Source: Coprinopsis marcescibilis (lineage: Eukaryota; Basidiomycota; Agaricomycetes; Agaricales; Psathyrellaceae). Taken from it: a stretch of 17,408 nucleotides of DNA. A program made the position numbers and the translations under genes. The notes under the pieces were generated by a model. That model was not told where the DNA came from and made no database searches. It worked only from the letters and a program-made list of their open reading frames with translations. Positions 7,896 through 17,408 of the stretch are shown here, one piece after another. Location of the stretch: assembly GCA_004369085.1 (NCBI GenBank), contig ML210330.1, positions 44,664 to 62,071 of the forward strand, written 5' to 3'. How positions within the stretch are numbered: position 1 is the stretch's first letter; each line of letters starts with the position of its first letter.

Positions 7896-10742
7896 ATGGC
7901 TGATCCCATCCGTCCGGTTCGCCTCTACAATCTCGAAGAGTTCAACGAGCGGTGTAGCGACCTGTTTGATGATAACGTCGTCGACTTCGTGACATTCGCA
8001 GCGTGCGGTATCGATAAACAACGCGACGAGCAGGCCTCAGTTGACTTGTCCCCAAGTCGCCTTTCCGACAACGAGGAGGACGATCTCGTTGTCTCAGGCG
8101 ATTGCGACTCCCTCCTTGGTGTTCACAAGGACCTCCTATGTCAAAGCGAGGTGACCATATTCCCCATTCCCAAGTACGAAGATTCTCTCAAGAAGAATGT
8201 CCATTTGTATCACATCTGGGACGATGCTCACGTACGTATTGAACGATGTCGATTATTCATTCATCGCTAACACAGTGGTCGTATTAGGGCAATAGTCTGC
8301 GAGTTCCTCTTCACCATATTCCAAACCTCGGAATTGGGAAATGGTCAGGAACCAACACGCTATTGCGCGTTCTGTTTTTGGATCTTTACGGCCGGGGACG
8401 CCAGTCATACCATGTTACCAAGGTGGAGGAGGTCCTCTTCGTCGAGAAGGGAGTCATCCCCGCCCTTCTGGAGTTGCTCGATGAGCGAGCGACTACGGTC
8501 CCTCTATCCCACAGTGCCGAAATGTTTAGGATCCGATTGTCGACAGGGAGGCTGGCATTTGGCTCGTGCATCCTTCCTGAGTGGTTGGTGCCATTATTTG
8601 GCGATAGACTTCGGCGATCGTTGGTTGTAAACGGTGTAGAGTGGGGCCGGAATCTGGTATTTCTTCACCAAGTTCGCGGTGTCAAGAACTCTACGTACCA
8701 TGCAGCGTTTGACACCATCGCCGCCCAAGACGCAATCTACAAGTTCTTCGACGACTACCATCTCGACTTCAATTTCATTTGCGACATCTCTCCACCGTGG
8801 TATATCGACATGGGCCTCGAGGTTTCCTCCAAGGACAACGACTGCCTCGCCATGGACACTACGAAGCACGCGATGCTTGTCTCAGCTGTTCTGAATCTCA
8901 CGGAGGCGGAAGGAAAGCGATTGACCAAGGCCCCCTCTGCTCGCTATTACCGGGACCCTGCAGCGCATCTCACCGGTGCCGCCGGCCTTCGTCTTAGCCC
9001 CCCCCCTACTTTGCGCGGTTCCCGCTTTTGTCTATACATGCAGGTGTACCTGACGGACAAGAGCTATACCTATAGCCCAGAATCTCGCTCGTTTGGGAAG
9101 GCCATCAAAGCCTCCGATCTCCTGGCGGGCAAGGGCGAGAAGTACATTTCCGAGCTTTATCGACTGTATGGGCTTGCCAGCGAACGACACAAATCAGCGG
9201 TGCGCATCGAGTGCCGAGTTCACGTTGGCTTCGCGAGGGAGACCTTCAAGAACCTCGACGAGCATGTACTCTGGGACTCACTATTATGGTTCCCTTCCAA
9301 AACATTTTGGTAAGTCGCACTCACTGTATATTCTTCCCCCGTTCTTGACGCTCTTCGAACCATACAGGGGCTTTAAAAAATGGAGGACTTTAGCATTCAA
9401 GTATCCCGTCGGATGGCAGTTCGACGGCCCCGCCGAGCTTAGGAAGTTTGAGCCGGCTCTCCATGTCACTGCCATGGCCGCTTGGAGCCTCAACGGACTC
9501 CACTCTACCCCAGACCTTGGCCCCTCGTCACGAGAGCTCCTGGAGACTACTCTCCCACGTATCCGTCGGGATCAAGTGGACAAAGATCACCTTCCTTACC
9601 CCATCCGTATTATCGAAGCAGAAGAGTCCGAGGAGAGTGGGGACAGCAGCGATGACAGCAACGACGCTGACCGCGCCAGGATAGCTCGAGGAGCCAGAAC
9701 CCCTTCTTTTCACGCACGAGCGGCCGCCAATGCAGAGGAGGGAATGGTGATTGACTTGGAGTCGCTGGCAAGGCGAGATGATCTTGTTCCTCACGTCCCG
9801 TTTGGCGTTATCTTCTGGAAGGAGCTCAAGATGGGCGAGGATATTCCTGTACCACGCTTCCACGACCGAGGCCTGTATCTCAGCGATCCGACCTTCAAGT
9901 TCCTTTTCGGCAAGGATCGCGCCACCGTTCACCTCGACATCACACGTTCGAGAATCGCCCACGCCGCTAATCCGGACCGTCTTCGCAACAGGATCAACCA
10001 GCCTCTTCGCAGCTCCCCCCCTCCTGAGAACTACGTTGGCTTCAACTTGGAGGCTGAAGGCATGTCCTTGAATGCGCCCATTCGCGACGGCGGATCTGAT
10101 ATTGTGGATGGGTTCGACGAAGAAGAAGATCGCGAGCGTAATGACATGATCGGCTCGCTGGATCACGGTCTCGAGGTTGTCTGGAACCACTTCCTACCCA
10201 ACATCATCAATCTCTGTCCAAATCGTAGGAACGCTCGCGATTCTCCTTACTGCCTTCTCAAGAAGGAGGCCTTGGACGAAGTCACCATCGAAGTCTATCA
10301 GAACCTGTACCTCGGGGAGCTATTTGACGACGTCCAGTGGTGTCGAGGGTCGCGTAAGGAATGGAACCAGGTGTTCGACTTGCTGTGGCCGGCGAAGGGG
10401 GAAAAGAAGACGGGGAAGCTCCAGAACTATCCCAAGTCGGTATACTATCCACTCTGGGAAGCCATGATGGAGCGAATGGAAGATGATGTGGCGCAGAAGG
10501 CAAGAGAGCAAATTCACAACATTTACAACACCTTAGATTGGGTTCCATATGCCCTCTGCGATCGCATTTGGAGCACGCGCCCAGAGCCCAACGGATTTCG
10601 AAAGAATAGTGGGCACCCGGCTACAGCCCCTGCACCTAGAATCATCGTTCGAGCAACGCCTCAATGGGTATGTTCGTCCTTAATCATTGTCTGACATTGT
10701 TTGATTAACTCTCGGTAACTCTGAAAGACCAGGGAACAATGA
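7896..10742 (+). CDS. Hypothetical protein, 890 aa, four exons
   Basis: Exons: 7896-8231, 8288-9309, 9368-10667 and 10728-10742, joined by three GT-AG introns of 56, 58 and 60 nt that keep frame. I do not recognise the product and see no catalytic motif, signal peptide or membrane segment. Visible parts: an acidic Ser/Asp stretch near residues 49-75; a long mixed region with many aromatic and hydrophobic positions (113-530) that looks globular; an acidic Glu/Ser/Asp linker (536-554); a second well-ordered-looking region from about 580; another acidic patch (702-712); and a Trp-rich C-terminal part. The final exon is only 15 nt; if the last intron is retained the protein ends at 10694 instead. 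The gene is divergent to the SNF2-like gene with about 2 kb between start codons. The acidic linkers suggest an intracellular, perhaps nuclear protein, which is inference. Confidence 0.8.
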
Positions 10743-11978
10743 ATGGTCCGGCGCGCCCCACTTGTATATATACGTTGATCCCCCGCACGCCTGTTAGGCC
10801 TCTAGACTATCTGTGTATCACGGACCAGTTCATTCCGCCTACTGGCAACTTTCACCTTCCATTGTTCGGCGATGGTTCATACATCGGACGGTTTCCATCC
10901 ATTTTCCAACTTTCCGTGTATAGAATGCAACTGATATCTCCCTATGTCATATATATTTGACCAACCCTTACGCACCATCCGTTATAACCGTCTGATCTCT
11001 CGTCCAAGGTCCACCAAACGCTTAGTGACAAATAGGCGCCCGTCAAACGCGATCGTAGGTTTGTCGCGCGTACCCAGCTGAGACTACAGTCACGCGCAAC
11101 TTGTGCCTCTGAGGTGTATATCTGTTAATCTGTGACTCATCCAATACTACTATCTCGTCTTCTGTGGAAGAAATCTGAGCTTTGGCACTGCTCGAGGCGT
11201 GGGAAGGGAAATCCTATTCGCATAGCTCAGAATTTCACGACGCACGTACCTCCCAAATTACCGCCGGGCATGTGGTTGCGCCAGTTTACTTTACTGTGAG
11301 CAATCGACACTGCTCAGGATGGAGGTATCAACATTGGACATACCAAGGGATGTGACTCGAGGAGTTACCCGGGATCACGTCGACCCATCAATTGGCATGA
11401 TCATCGTCGTCACCGGAAGGCACCTGTTGTATCTGATCATACAAATCACCCACGTTTCGGTATATGACTCCCTGTTCCATCCTCTGCTGGGTATCTTCCG
11501 TCTCGATTGCTTGTGCACACACCTATCAGTTGGCTCCCAGCTGATTAATTTGTTATGACTGTTTCTCTCTTTGACCGTTCTCCGTTCACGTTCATAGCGC
11601 GCTTGAATTCCCATACAGACCTTCACCGTGTTGTATGCCTGTGTAAAGGGTTAAATTTGGCTATGCCAGCCGACGGACCAGCAGACGAATACAAAGAGCT
11701 AATGGAAGAGAGAGAGCAGGTTCAGTGCTACGCGGGTCTTCACACAGAAACAGAGAATTACTATATGAGTACAAAACACAACGGGTGACGAGACATAGTG
11801 CATAAGGAACGATGGGCACCAAGGGTGTAAGAAGACAAATAGTGAAGGTACAATACCGACGGACTATAGAGTAAAGGGAAGCTCAGTAGCTCATGTATGT
11901 ATGACGTAGGAGTGGCATAAATATTATGTGAGAGGACGCACCCTCTATATCTGTACATCCTCTTAGCTCGCTTCAATA
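10743..11978. other. Intergenic region, 3' flank of the 890-residue gene
   Basis: Probably begins with that gene's 3' UTR. Short open frames occur but none has splice support or recognisable protein character. No repeat or RNA gene seen. Confidence 0.4.
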
Positions 11979-12302
11979 GGTGAATCCACGATTCACCCTC
12001 TGTCCGATTCACCCTCTGTGGAATCCCATTTTGTTTACCGGAGGTCACATCTTCGGCCCCAATTCCACCTCGGCGACGCATTATGCTCGTAGAACCATAC
12101 TTCGCGCGACCTAGTCAATGTGATACGAACTACCAATTGTTCGTACTTTGGCCTTGCGAGCACATATCGCCGTCCGGATCATCTGGCTTAGACAGAGCCC
12201 TGAGAACTGAGTGACTCTCAGAACGACATAGCGATCGTAATCTTGCTTACATTTAACATATCCGGAGGCAGTGGCGCATTCACTCTGCATCCGGAGGTAT
12301 AC

Positions 12303-12518
12303 TGCTCGGCGAATCCGGGATCCATCCAGCTATCTAGAAGATCTTGGTGTTCAACGCCTTTGCGTTAGAACGGGGTAGCAAAGTGATACTCCACTGATAG
12401 AAATGCAATGGCCCGTTCGCTGCAATAAGTGGTTTGTTGCTCGGCGACTCAGGGATCCATCCGCTACACGCAAGCTATATGGACGACCTTGGGATTCAAC
12501 GCCTTTGTGTTTGAACGG
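12303..12518. repeat. Diverged direct repeat, about 71 and 81 bp
   Basis: Copies at 12303-12373 and 12438-12518 share TGCTCGGCGA at the start, GGGATCCATCC, then TTCAACGCCTTTG and GAACGG at the end, with indels between. The spacing is 135 bp. It lies inside the block bounded by inverted repeats. No function apparent. Confidence 0.6.
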
Positions 12519-12646
12519 ATTTCCACTCGGCCAATTGGCAGCATACGTCAATGGGATTGACCTACTCTGTCGTAAGTAAGTACGTGCGATCAATTTGACG
12601 TGCATTTGCCTATGTTCGGCGCCTCCCATTTACGTGTTTGCTCACC

Positions 12647-12962
12647 GGTGAGTCGTCGATTCATCCTCTACGCAACCTCCGCCATGAAAGTTAGGTTTTA
12701 GTGGTTAGGTTTCAGTGTACCTGTATCTGATGCTTGGTTTCGCACTTATGTGATGGGAAATGGCGTATGGTAAGCGCCTTCCATAGGCGAGCCGGTGTTT
12801 GCCTATGTATATAGATCAATTTCGGGATGACGTTGATGAGTGAAATATGCGACCAATTGGTTAACCGATTCGAGCAGAGAAAACAAAATAATGTACATAC
12901 ATTGGTCTTCTTCGTGGGCAAATGTAAGCGGATAAGCCCCGGAGGGTGATCCACGATCCACC
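12647..12962. repeat. Nested inverted pair of the same motif, more diverged
   Basis: 12647-12669 matches the 25-bp motif of 11979 in the same orientation with four differences. 12942-12962 matches it in the opposite orientation with several differences and one deletion. The pair encloses 316 bp and is nested inside the outer inverted pair. The left copy abuts the perfect 12-bp palindrome CTCACCGGTGAG at 12641-12652. Confidence 0.4.
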
Positions 12963-13125
12963 CTTGGATGGACGCAGTTTGACAGGTGGAGGATCACACT
13001 CCTTCGCGACGTGTTGTTGATGGTGGTGGCAAAGCTGCCGGGCAGGCTGTTGGGAACATTTTTTGATGCGAGCCTGCTTATGTATGATTGTCTGCATCCT
13101 ACAGAGGGTGAATCGTGGACTCACC

Positions 13126-13618
13126 CCGTGCTCTCTGCGGTTGCACCAAGAGAGCCGGTGGAAGTAGAAATCGGGGTCGAAGTCGAAGTCTGTGGCGCTG
13201 TGTTTTCGACGGTTAGAAAACCCTTAAGAACGGCATGCGGTGGAGTATATCGGCCTTTCGCAAAGGTAGGTCGATGTCTCACCGGAGAGCCATACGGCGA
13301 AGCCCTTTCATATGCAAAGCACACGGCCGAAACGAAATCCCTGAACCAAAGGAGGGGTTAGGCGGAGTTTGTACCGGTGACTTAGGCGTCCGCAAGCATA
13401 TCTCAGCTCACCGTCTTTTCTCGTAACAGCTGATTCGACAAGGCACGGTCAGTGTCTCAAGTGTGCCGGTGGGATCCAAGAGTCATACGCCCTCTTGGTG
13501 CAATCACGGAGCGTCGCGAGGCTTGTCCGAAAAAGGCAAACGGGCGGAGCTTGAAACAATCAAAGTTTGATTCTTCCCTTCTTCCACCACGCACTCTACC
13601 GTACATTGCAGGCCCGGG
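13126..13618. other. Upstream region of the cysteine-cluster gene
   Basis: No supported gene. A pyrimidine-rich stretch at about 13570-13600, just upstream of the start codon, is typical of a fungal core promoter without a clear TATA box. Confidence 0.4.
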
Positions 13619-15274
13619 ATGTCGAAGAGAAACGGGCGGGTGAAAAGGCCTCGAGACATAACAGCAGGTAAGTATATGCTTTCTAGTCCATGAAATACGC
13701 GTTTTGCTTACCTTTTTTTGAATGCAATGTGACAAGGGTTAGGCAGGACGGCGACCAAGAGGAAGCACGACGACGACGACGATGTGCCGGGGGCAGAGGC
13801 GATCGTGGTTAGGCCGAGGGTGAAGGCGCTGAAGATGGAGCAGGAGCAGGAGTTGGCAGAGGAGCAGGAAGCTGAGATGGAGGACGAAGAGGAGCCGGAG
13901 TTGCCGGAGGAGCAGCAGTCTGAGATGGAGGACGAAGCGGAGGTGGTGATGAGTCTAGAGGGAGGGCAGCTGGATGATGACGACGACGATGACGACGACG
14001 AGAACGACGTTGTCGAATGGGTACCAGCCGGTCGCCGGTGCGAACACTGCGCAAAGGCGCACAAGGCCTGTCTGAAGCCCGTACGAGGGGGGGAAATTGG
14101 GTACGGCGACGAGCGGTGCCAATTGTGTAGGCACCGCGGTTATGTGAGATGTTTGGCCAAGGGTGGAGTGTTAGGAGGGTTGCGTACGGCGCCTGCATCC
14201 ACGACGATCAGGGGTGGGCGCTCGCCATCCACGACAAGTCGCCAGAGAGGGAGATCGTCTGCCGCCTCGGTGGCCGTCAGTGGCTCCACGCCTAAGGCAG
14301 TGCTTGAGAGTTCACCTCCGGCCACCGCCCGCCGTACGACCGGGACGATCAACAGAGCGAACACCAGCAGGCCCACCAAGCGCATCGCGGGGCCTGCAAG
14401 CTCTCCGCCTCCGACGATAGCTCGCTGGTTGACCAGGTCGAAGGCATCGGCGGCTGCTAGCAGTGCAGCCACAACGCGCGGCGCCTCGCCAGCCACGGCC
14501 ATTACGAGGGGTCCCACCATGTCCTGCGACAGGGATGGTAACTCGCCGGTGACCACAGGATCTCAAGCAGCAAGAACAACGCGCAGCGCGACGGCTGTGG
14601 GGCCCGGTGTGCCTAGCAAACGCACCGCTGGTGGAACGGCAGTTCCCGCTCTCCGCCAGAACGCTGCAGCATCGTCAAGTCGAGCACGCAACATCGCGAA
14701 AGCGCCTACGCCAGCCACCACCGTCGCGTCGTCGGCTCAAGTGCCCAACAACGCCAATCCACAGCCCTCCGACCCCTTTCCGACCGACCATGCCCCCATC
14801 GTAACCCTTTCTTCGCGAAAAGGAAAGTTCATCGCGCGCGGTACTTGGCTTGAAGGACCCGACGGGGGCTACCGCATTGGCCCGCTCCCACCCCAAGCGT
14901 TTCCATCCGTCCCGGAGCTCCCCGCAGGGATTTCATTGACCAGGGCGGCAGCTGAGCAATCGTTGCTCGTCGCGAGGCATACGGCTCACTCAGCCCCGGC
15001 CCAACAAACTCCTTCGACAGCCAGGTTTGCTTTTGGCGATGGCGGCCCCGGTTCAGGCACAGATTCGACATCGACATCACGAATCCCGGACGCCCAACCA
15101 GTGTCCGACCATATATCGGCGCCAGCACCGTTTGCTGACCAACATGAAGTTTGGGCCGCGGTTCTTGTTCAGCTCCATGTTCACAACGAGCTCCTGCGCA
15201 TCCAAGGTCAAAATATCATCGACATTCACCGGTTTCTTGCACAGATTGTTCAGCGGCTGCCTCTGGGCAGCTAA
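13619..15274 (+). CDS. Acidic protein with Zn2Cys6-like cysteine cluster, 526 aa
   Basis: Two exons, 13619-13667 and 13743-15274, joined by a 75-nt intron (donor GTAAGT, acceptor GTTAG) that joins the frames exactly. The N terminus is basic (MSKRNGRVKRPR) and NLS-like, followed by a Glu/Gln/Asp-rich stretch with a run of nine Asp near 94-102. Six cysteines follow at 116, 119, 126, 142, 145 and 153, spaced CX2CX6CX15CX2CX7C. Fungal Zn2Cys6 factors use the same order to bind two zinc ions and DNA, but their central loop is normally 5-12 residues, and the domain is usually near the N terminus. The middle is Ala/Ser/Thr/Arg/Pro-rich and probably disordered. A shorter ordered-looking part (KFIARGTWLEGPDGGYRIG) comes later, and the last 40 residues have heptad-like hydrophobics (ELLRIQGQNIIDIHRFLAQI). 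A nuclear DNA-binding or transcription role is inferred. The Asp runs are coded by GAC/GAT microsatellites. Confidence 0.8.
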
Positions 15275-15275
15275 G

Positions 15276-16175
15276 ATGGATGTGTATGGGGTTAAGCGTA
15301 GGAGGCAGGAGCCGGAGACGGAGCAGGAGCAGGAGGTGGTAGAGGAGCGGGAGCAAGGGATGGAGTCGAAGCAAGGGATGGAGCAGGCACAGGAGCAGGC
15401 GAAGGAGGCACAACAGGACCAGGTGGAGGAGGATGAGATGGAGAGCGAAGTGGAGGCTGGGGAGGGCGAAGAAGTCTTGGAGTTAGAGGAGGACGACAAC
15501 ATTGTCAAATGGGTACCCGCCGCTCCGCGATGTGTGTCAGGGCGCACAAAGCCTGTAGGAATCCCAGAGTCCGGGCGGGAGTTACAGGGGATGATGAGCG
15601 GTGCGAATTGTGTCGCGTTCGGGGTTTCGTCCGGTGTACGGCGCAAGCGCAGTGGGGAGCGAAAAAGAGCAAGGCGCCTCCCCGTAAGGCTAGTACGTTC
15701 ACGGCGAGCAGAGTAAGGATCTCGCCAGCAGTGCCCAGCATTCAAGGAGGGAGGTCGACTACCAGCTCGGTCGCTGCAAGCTCCTCTGCGTCCAGCGCGG
15801 TGCGCGAGAAGCCGTCACCGACACCAGTTCGGCGCTCGACCAGGCGAACCGCGACTCCCGCCATCTTCAGCCCGGGTACTATCGGCTCGCCAGCAACCAT
15901 TTCTCACCAACGAACGACAAGGTCAACGCAGATCACCGGCGCAGGTACTGTCGCCTCGTCCACAACGACCGCCGCTGGCGAATCGACAGGGCACCTTAGG
16001 CGCACGACCACCTCCACATCCTCGAATCGCCCCTGGGCCCCGCCAGGTCGTCTTCCATCGGACGCGCAGCCACCGGCTCATCATCGAGGAGCTCCTCCGC
16101 GTCCAAGGCCAAAACATTCTGGACATCAACCGGTATCTTGCGCAAATTGTTCGCCGCTTACCAGTTGGCGATTGA
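15276..16175 (+). pseudogene. Broken tandem paralog of the cysteine-cluster gene
   Basis: It starts two bases after the neighbour's stop. It matches that gene in order: an acidic Gln/Glu stretch, the pre-cluster word KWVPA (EWVPA in the intact copy), the cluster (AHKAC, then ERCELCRVRGFVRC), an Ala/Ser/Thr/Arg middle, and the C-terminal ELLRVQGQNILDINRYLAQI ending at the TGA at 16173-16175. Against the intact copy about 7 bp are missing at 15532-15535, removing most of the first CX2C and shifting frame. The acidic N-terminal part and the C-terminal part share one frame; the cluster lies in another, so at least one further shift occurs in the middle. The middle is also much shorter. No upstream intron or start of its own is visible. 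A pseudogene is the simplest reading; a spliced read-through product of the upstream gene is less likely. Confidence 0.75.
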
Positions 16176-16179
16176 GACT

Positions 16180-17080
16180 GAGTGTGTTTTTTTGGACTTT
16201 TGCTGCATTTTTGGGATTTTTTCGCGCCTTCTCTCTCACCTCCACATTAGTATATTAAAATTGACACTGTAGTAATGTAATCATAGTATGTTAAATGCAA
16301 TTTCTTGAGCACTTTGTTCTGCTAAATAAAGTTGAAATATTTTGGCTTGTATACCCTGAATCTCTAACCTTGTAAGTGAACTGAACATAACTGAATTGTA
16401 AAACAAGCAAGGTTAGTTAACATAAAGAAATTTGGGGTTTATACAACCTGAGCATCAACAGGTGTGAGATACATAGCTGAACATTCAGGTCTGAGTCAGA
16501 CGAAGGAGTTAATATAGAGCTTGTATCAAAAATTTGGGCAAGGCCATTAAAGTATGTTCAGATGTCCTGTAGCATAGCATAGCCCTACTTGGGAGATGTT
16601 TGAGTTTGAGTATGTGTTGACAAAAAGTCGTTTACACATACGAGCTGAAAGTATAGAAAAAGTATGTTACCAAAATATGAAACATCATTACACAATGAAT
16701 GAGCTACAGTGTGGCCTACTCATATCCTAAACTATCACAGCAAATATGTTGTTACTATCTCTTTCAGATCTGGTCCATCTGTACCCTAAAGTATACTACC
16801 AAGGTGTTCCAACCATACAATGATGTAAATCCAGCTGGTATTTAGGTATAAACTGGGCACATTAGAAGCACGGGGTATCTTAGGATCATACAGATATGTT
16901 AAAGTCAAGTCCCAAGTAACCCAGGTATACAAAGTTGATATGTTCTTGGCACCTAGAGTATTACTTGTAAATCATATGACACTTGTACTGTTTATGTAGG
17001 GTTTGAAAGACATATCTTTAATCCCAGAATCCCACCCAGTGGAATAAAACTGCGAACACAAGAAAAACTCACTATCTGGT
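16180..17080. other. AT-rich stretch without genes
   Basis: Composition changes sharply from the GC-rich coding DNA on the left to AT-rich sequence. No coding frame, RNA gene or clear repeat was found. It could be decayed transposon DNA or a local AT-rich island; nothing in it decides between these. Confidence 0.5.
16325..16330 (+). terminator. Possible polyadenylation signal AATAAA
   Basis: A canonical AATAAA about 150 bases after the paralog's stop codon, at the start of AT-rich DNA. The word is easily met by chance in this composition. Confidence 0.3.
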
Positions 17081-17084
17081 AGGC

Positions 17085-17103
17085 GCACCTGGGTCCCAGG
17101 TGC
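17085..17103. repeat. 19-bp palindrome with recurring GCACCTGGGT word
   Basis: GCACCTGGG-T-CCCAGGTGC has perfect 9-bp arms around one base. The word GCACCTGGGT recurs directly at 17141-17150 and 17320-17329, and as GCACCCGGGT at 17338-17347, so these words punctuate the palindromic region to the right. Confidence 0.6.
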
Positions 17104-17166
17104 AGCACACCCACTTTTGCCCAAAACAGCCCTTTCTGCTGCACCTGGGTATGGCCCTCTTTGAGC

Positions 17167-17192
17167 GATTTGACGCAAATACGCCTCAAATC
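17167..17192. repeat. Imperfect 26-bp palindromic module
   Basis: Starts GATTTGACGC and ends GCCTCAAATC, nearly its own reverse complement. The same 26-bp module is seen in both arms of the large hairpin at 17243-17320, and the half-site GGCGTCAAATC closes the window. Confidence 0.55.
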
Positions 17193-17242
17193 ACTCATCC
17201 GGCCTGTTTCCCCCCTCAAACCACCTCAAACAACGATTTCGG

Positions 17243-17320
17243 CAGGACGATTTGACTGCAATAGGCGTCAAATCGTTACTTCAACAACGATTTGACGCCT
17301 ATTGCAGTCAAATCGTCCTG
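17243..17320. repeat. Perfect hairpin, 35-bp arms and 8-nt loop
   Basis: Positions 17243-17277 and 17286-17320 are exact reverse complements over 35 bases. The loop is ACTTCAAC. Each arm contains the 26-bp palindromic module (17249-17274 and 17289-17314). The perfect match argues for recent formation or active maintenance, as in a young foldback MITE. No transposase or target-site duplication can be seen, and the element may run beyond the window. Confidence 0.85.
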
Positions 17321-17408
17321 CACCTGGGTTGCGACCTGCACCCGGGTATTTGCAATATTCTTGCGGAATTTGAACAAGGTTTGATTTGGCGCTGTTGGGC
17401 GTCAAATC

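Larger units (their letters stand above)
11979..13125. repeat. 1.15-kb block bounded by 25-bp inverted repeats
   Basis: Positions 11979-12003 and 13101-13125 are reverse complements over 25 bases with one mismatch. Each copy starts with its own palindrome, GGTGAATC-CAC-GATTCACC in the first. The 14-bp word GATTCACCCTCTGT is repeated directly at 11990-12003 and 12006-12019. No transposase frame lies inside and no target-site duplication is evident, so this may be a non-autonomous element, or scattered copies of a palindromic motif that happen to face each other. Confidence 0.5.

Noticed and set aside
8976..9043. Possible intron in the 890-residue gene, with a pyrimidine-rich end and TGCAG
   Set aside because: Removing 68 nt breaks the frame, while the unspliced frame stays open to the next good donor.
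9528..10190. Long minus-strand frame antisense to the 890-residue gene
   Set aside because: A shadow of GC-rich coding DNA; the plus strand has the splice-consistent exons.
10739..10960. Plus-strand 73-codon frame after the 890-residue gene
   Set aside because: The last intron's phase leads to a stop at 10742 and cannot join this frame; no independent support.
13011..13361. Plus-strand 116-codon frame overlapping the right 25-bp repeat
   Set aside because: It overlaps repeat DNA, has no splice partner and no family character.
14140..14556. Minus-strand frames opposite the cysteine-cluster gene and its paralog
   Set aside because: Low-complexity shadows of the Ala/Ser/Arg and Glu/Asp-rich sense coding sequence.
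16972..17219. Short minus-strand frames across the AT-rich and palindromic boundary
   Set aside because: Short, crossing the 17085-17103 palindrome, with no recognisable domain.

Overview
The window looks like nuclear DNA of a filamentous basidiomycete. The genes carry many short GT-AG introns (46-75 nt) with donors such as GTGAGT, GTACGT and GTATGT and CTNAC-like branch sites, and there are no bacterial-style operons. An Agaricomycete, perhaps of the Rhizoctonia/Ceratobasidium kind, is my best guess from general style only. No tRNA, rRNA, CRISPR array or complete autonomous transposon was seen.

Layout. (1) 1-580 holds a dense set of inverted repeats and perfect palindromes with no gene. (2) 1069-5845 on the minus strand is a multi-exon gene for a large divergent SNF2-family ATPase; I resolved 14 coding exons by matching reading frame and splice sites, plus two probable 5'-UTR introns that are copies of each other (5911-6091). 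(3) 6092-7650 is the divergent intergenic region, holding a composite 118/40-bp tandem repeat (6671-7056). (4) 7896-10742 on the plus strand is a four-exon gene for an 890-residue protein I do not recognise, with a clear TATA box. (5) 10743-13618 is gene-poor and rich in repeats: a 25-bp motif in inverted orientation at 11979 and 13101, two diverged copies nested between them, and a diverged direct repeat. (6) 13619-15274 on the plus strand encodes a 526-residue acidic protein with a Zn2Cys6-like cysteine cluster. (7) 15276-16175 is a tandem paralog of it, broken by a 7-bp loss inside the cysteine cluster. (8) 16180-17080 is AT-rich with no gene, and the right end (17085-17408) is packed with palindromes, including a perfect 35-bp-arm hairpin.

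How the genes relate. The SNF2-like ATPase and the 890-residue unknown protein are transcribed divergently; whether they work together cannot be told from one locus. The cysteine-cluster gene and its broken neighbour are a local tandem duplication. Repeat-rich spacers, a diverged ATPase and a decaying paralog together suggest a fast-evolving accessory region. I see no proof of a defined new system; the strongest leads are the divergent pair, the variant zinc cluster and the duplicated leader introns.
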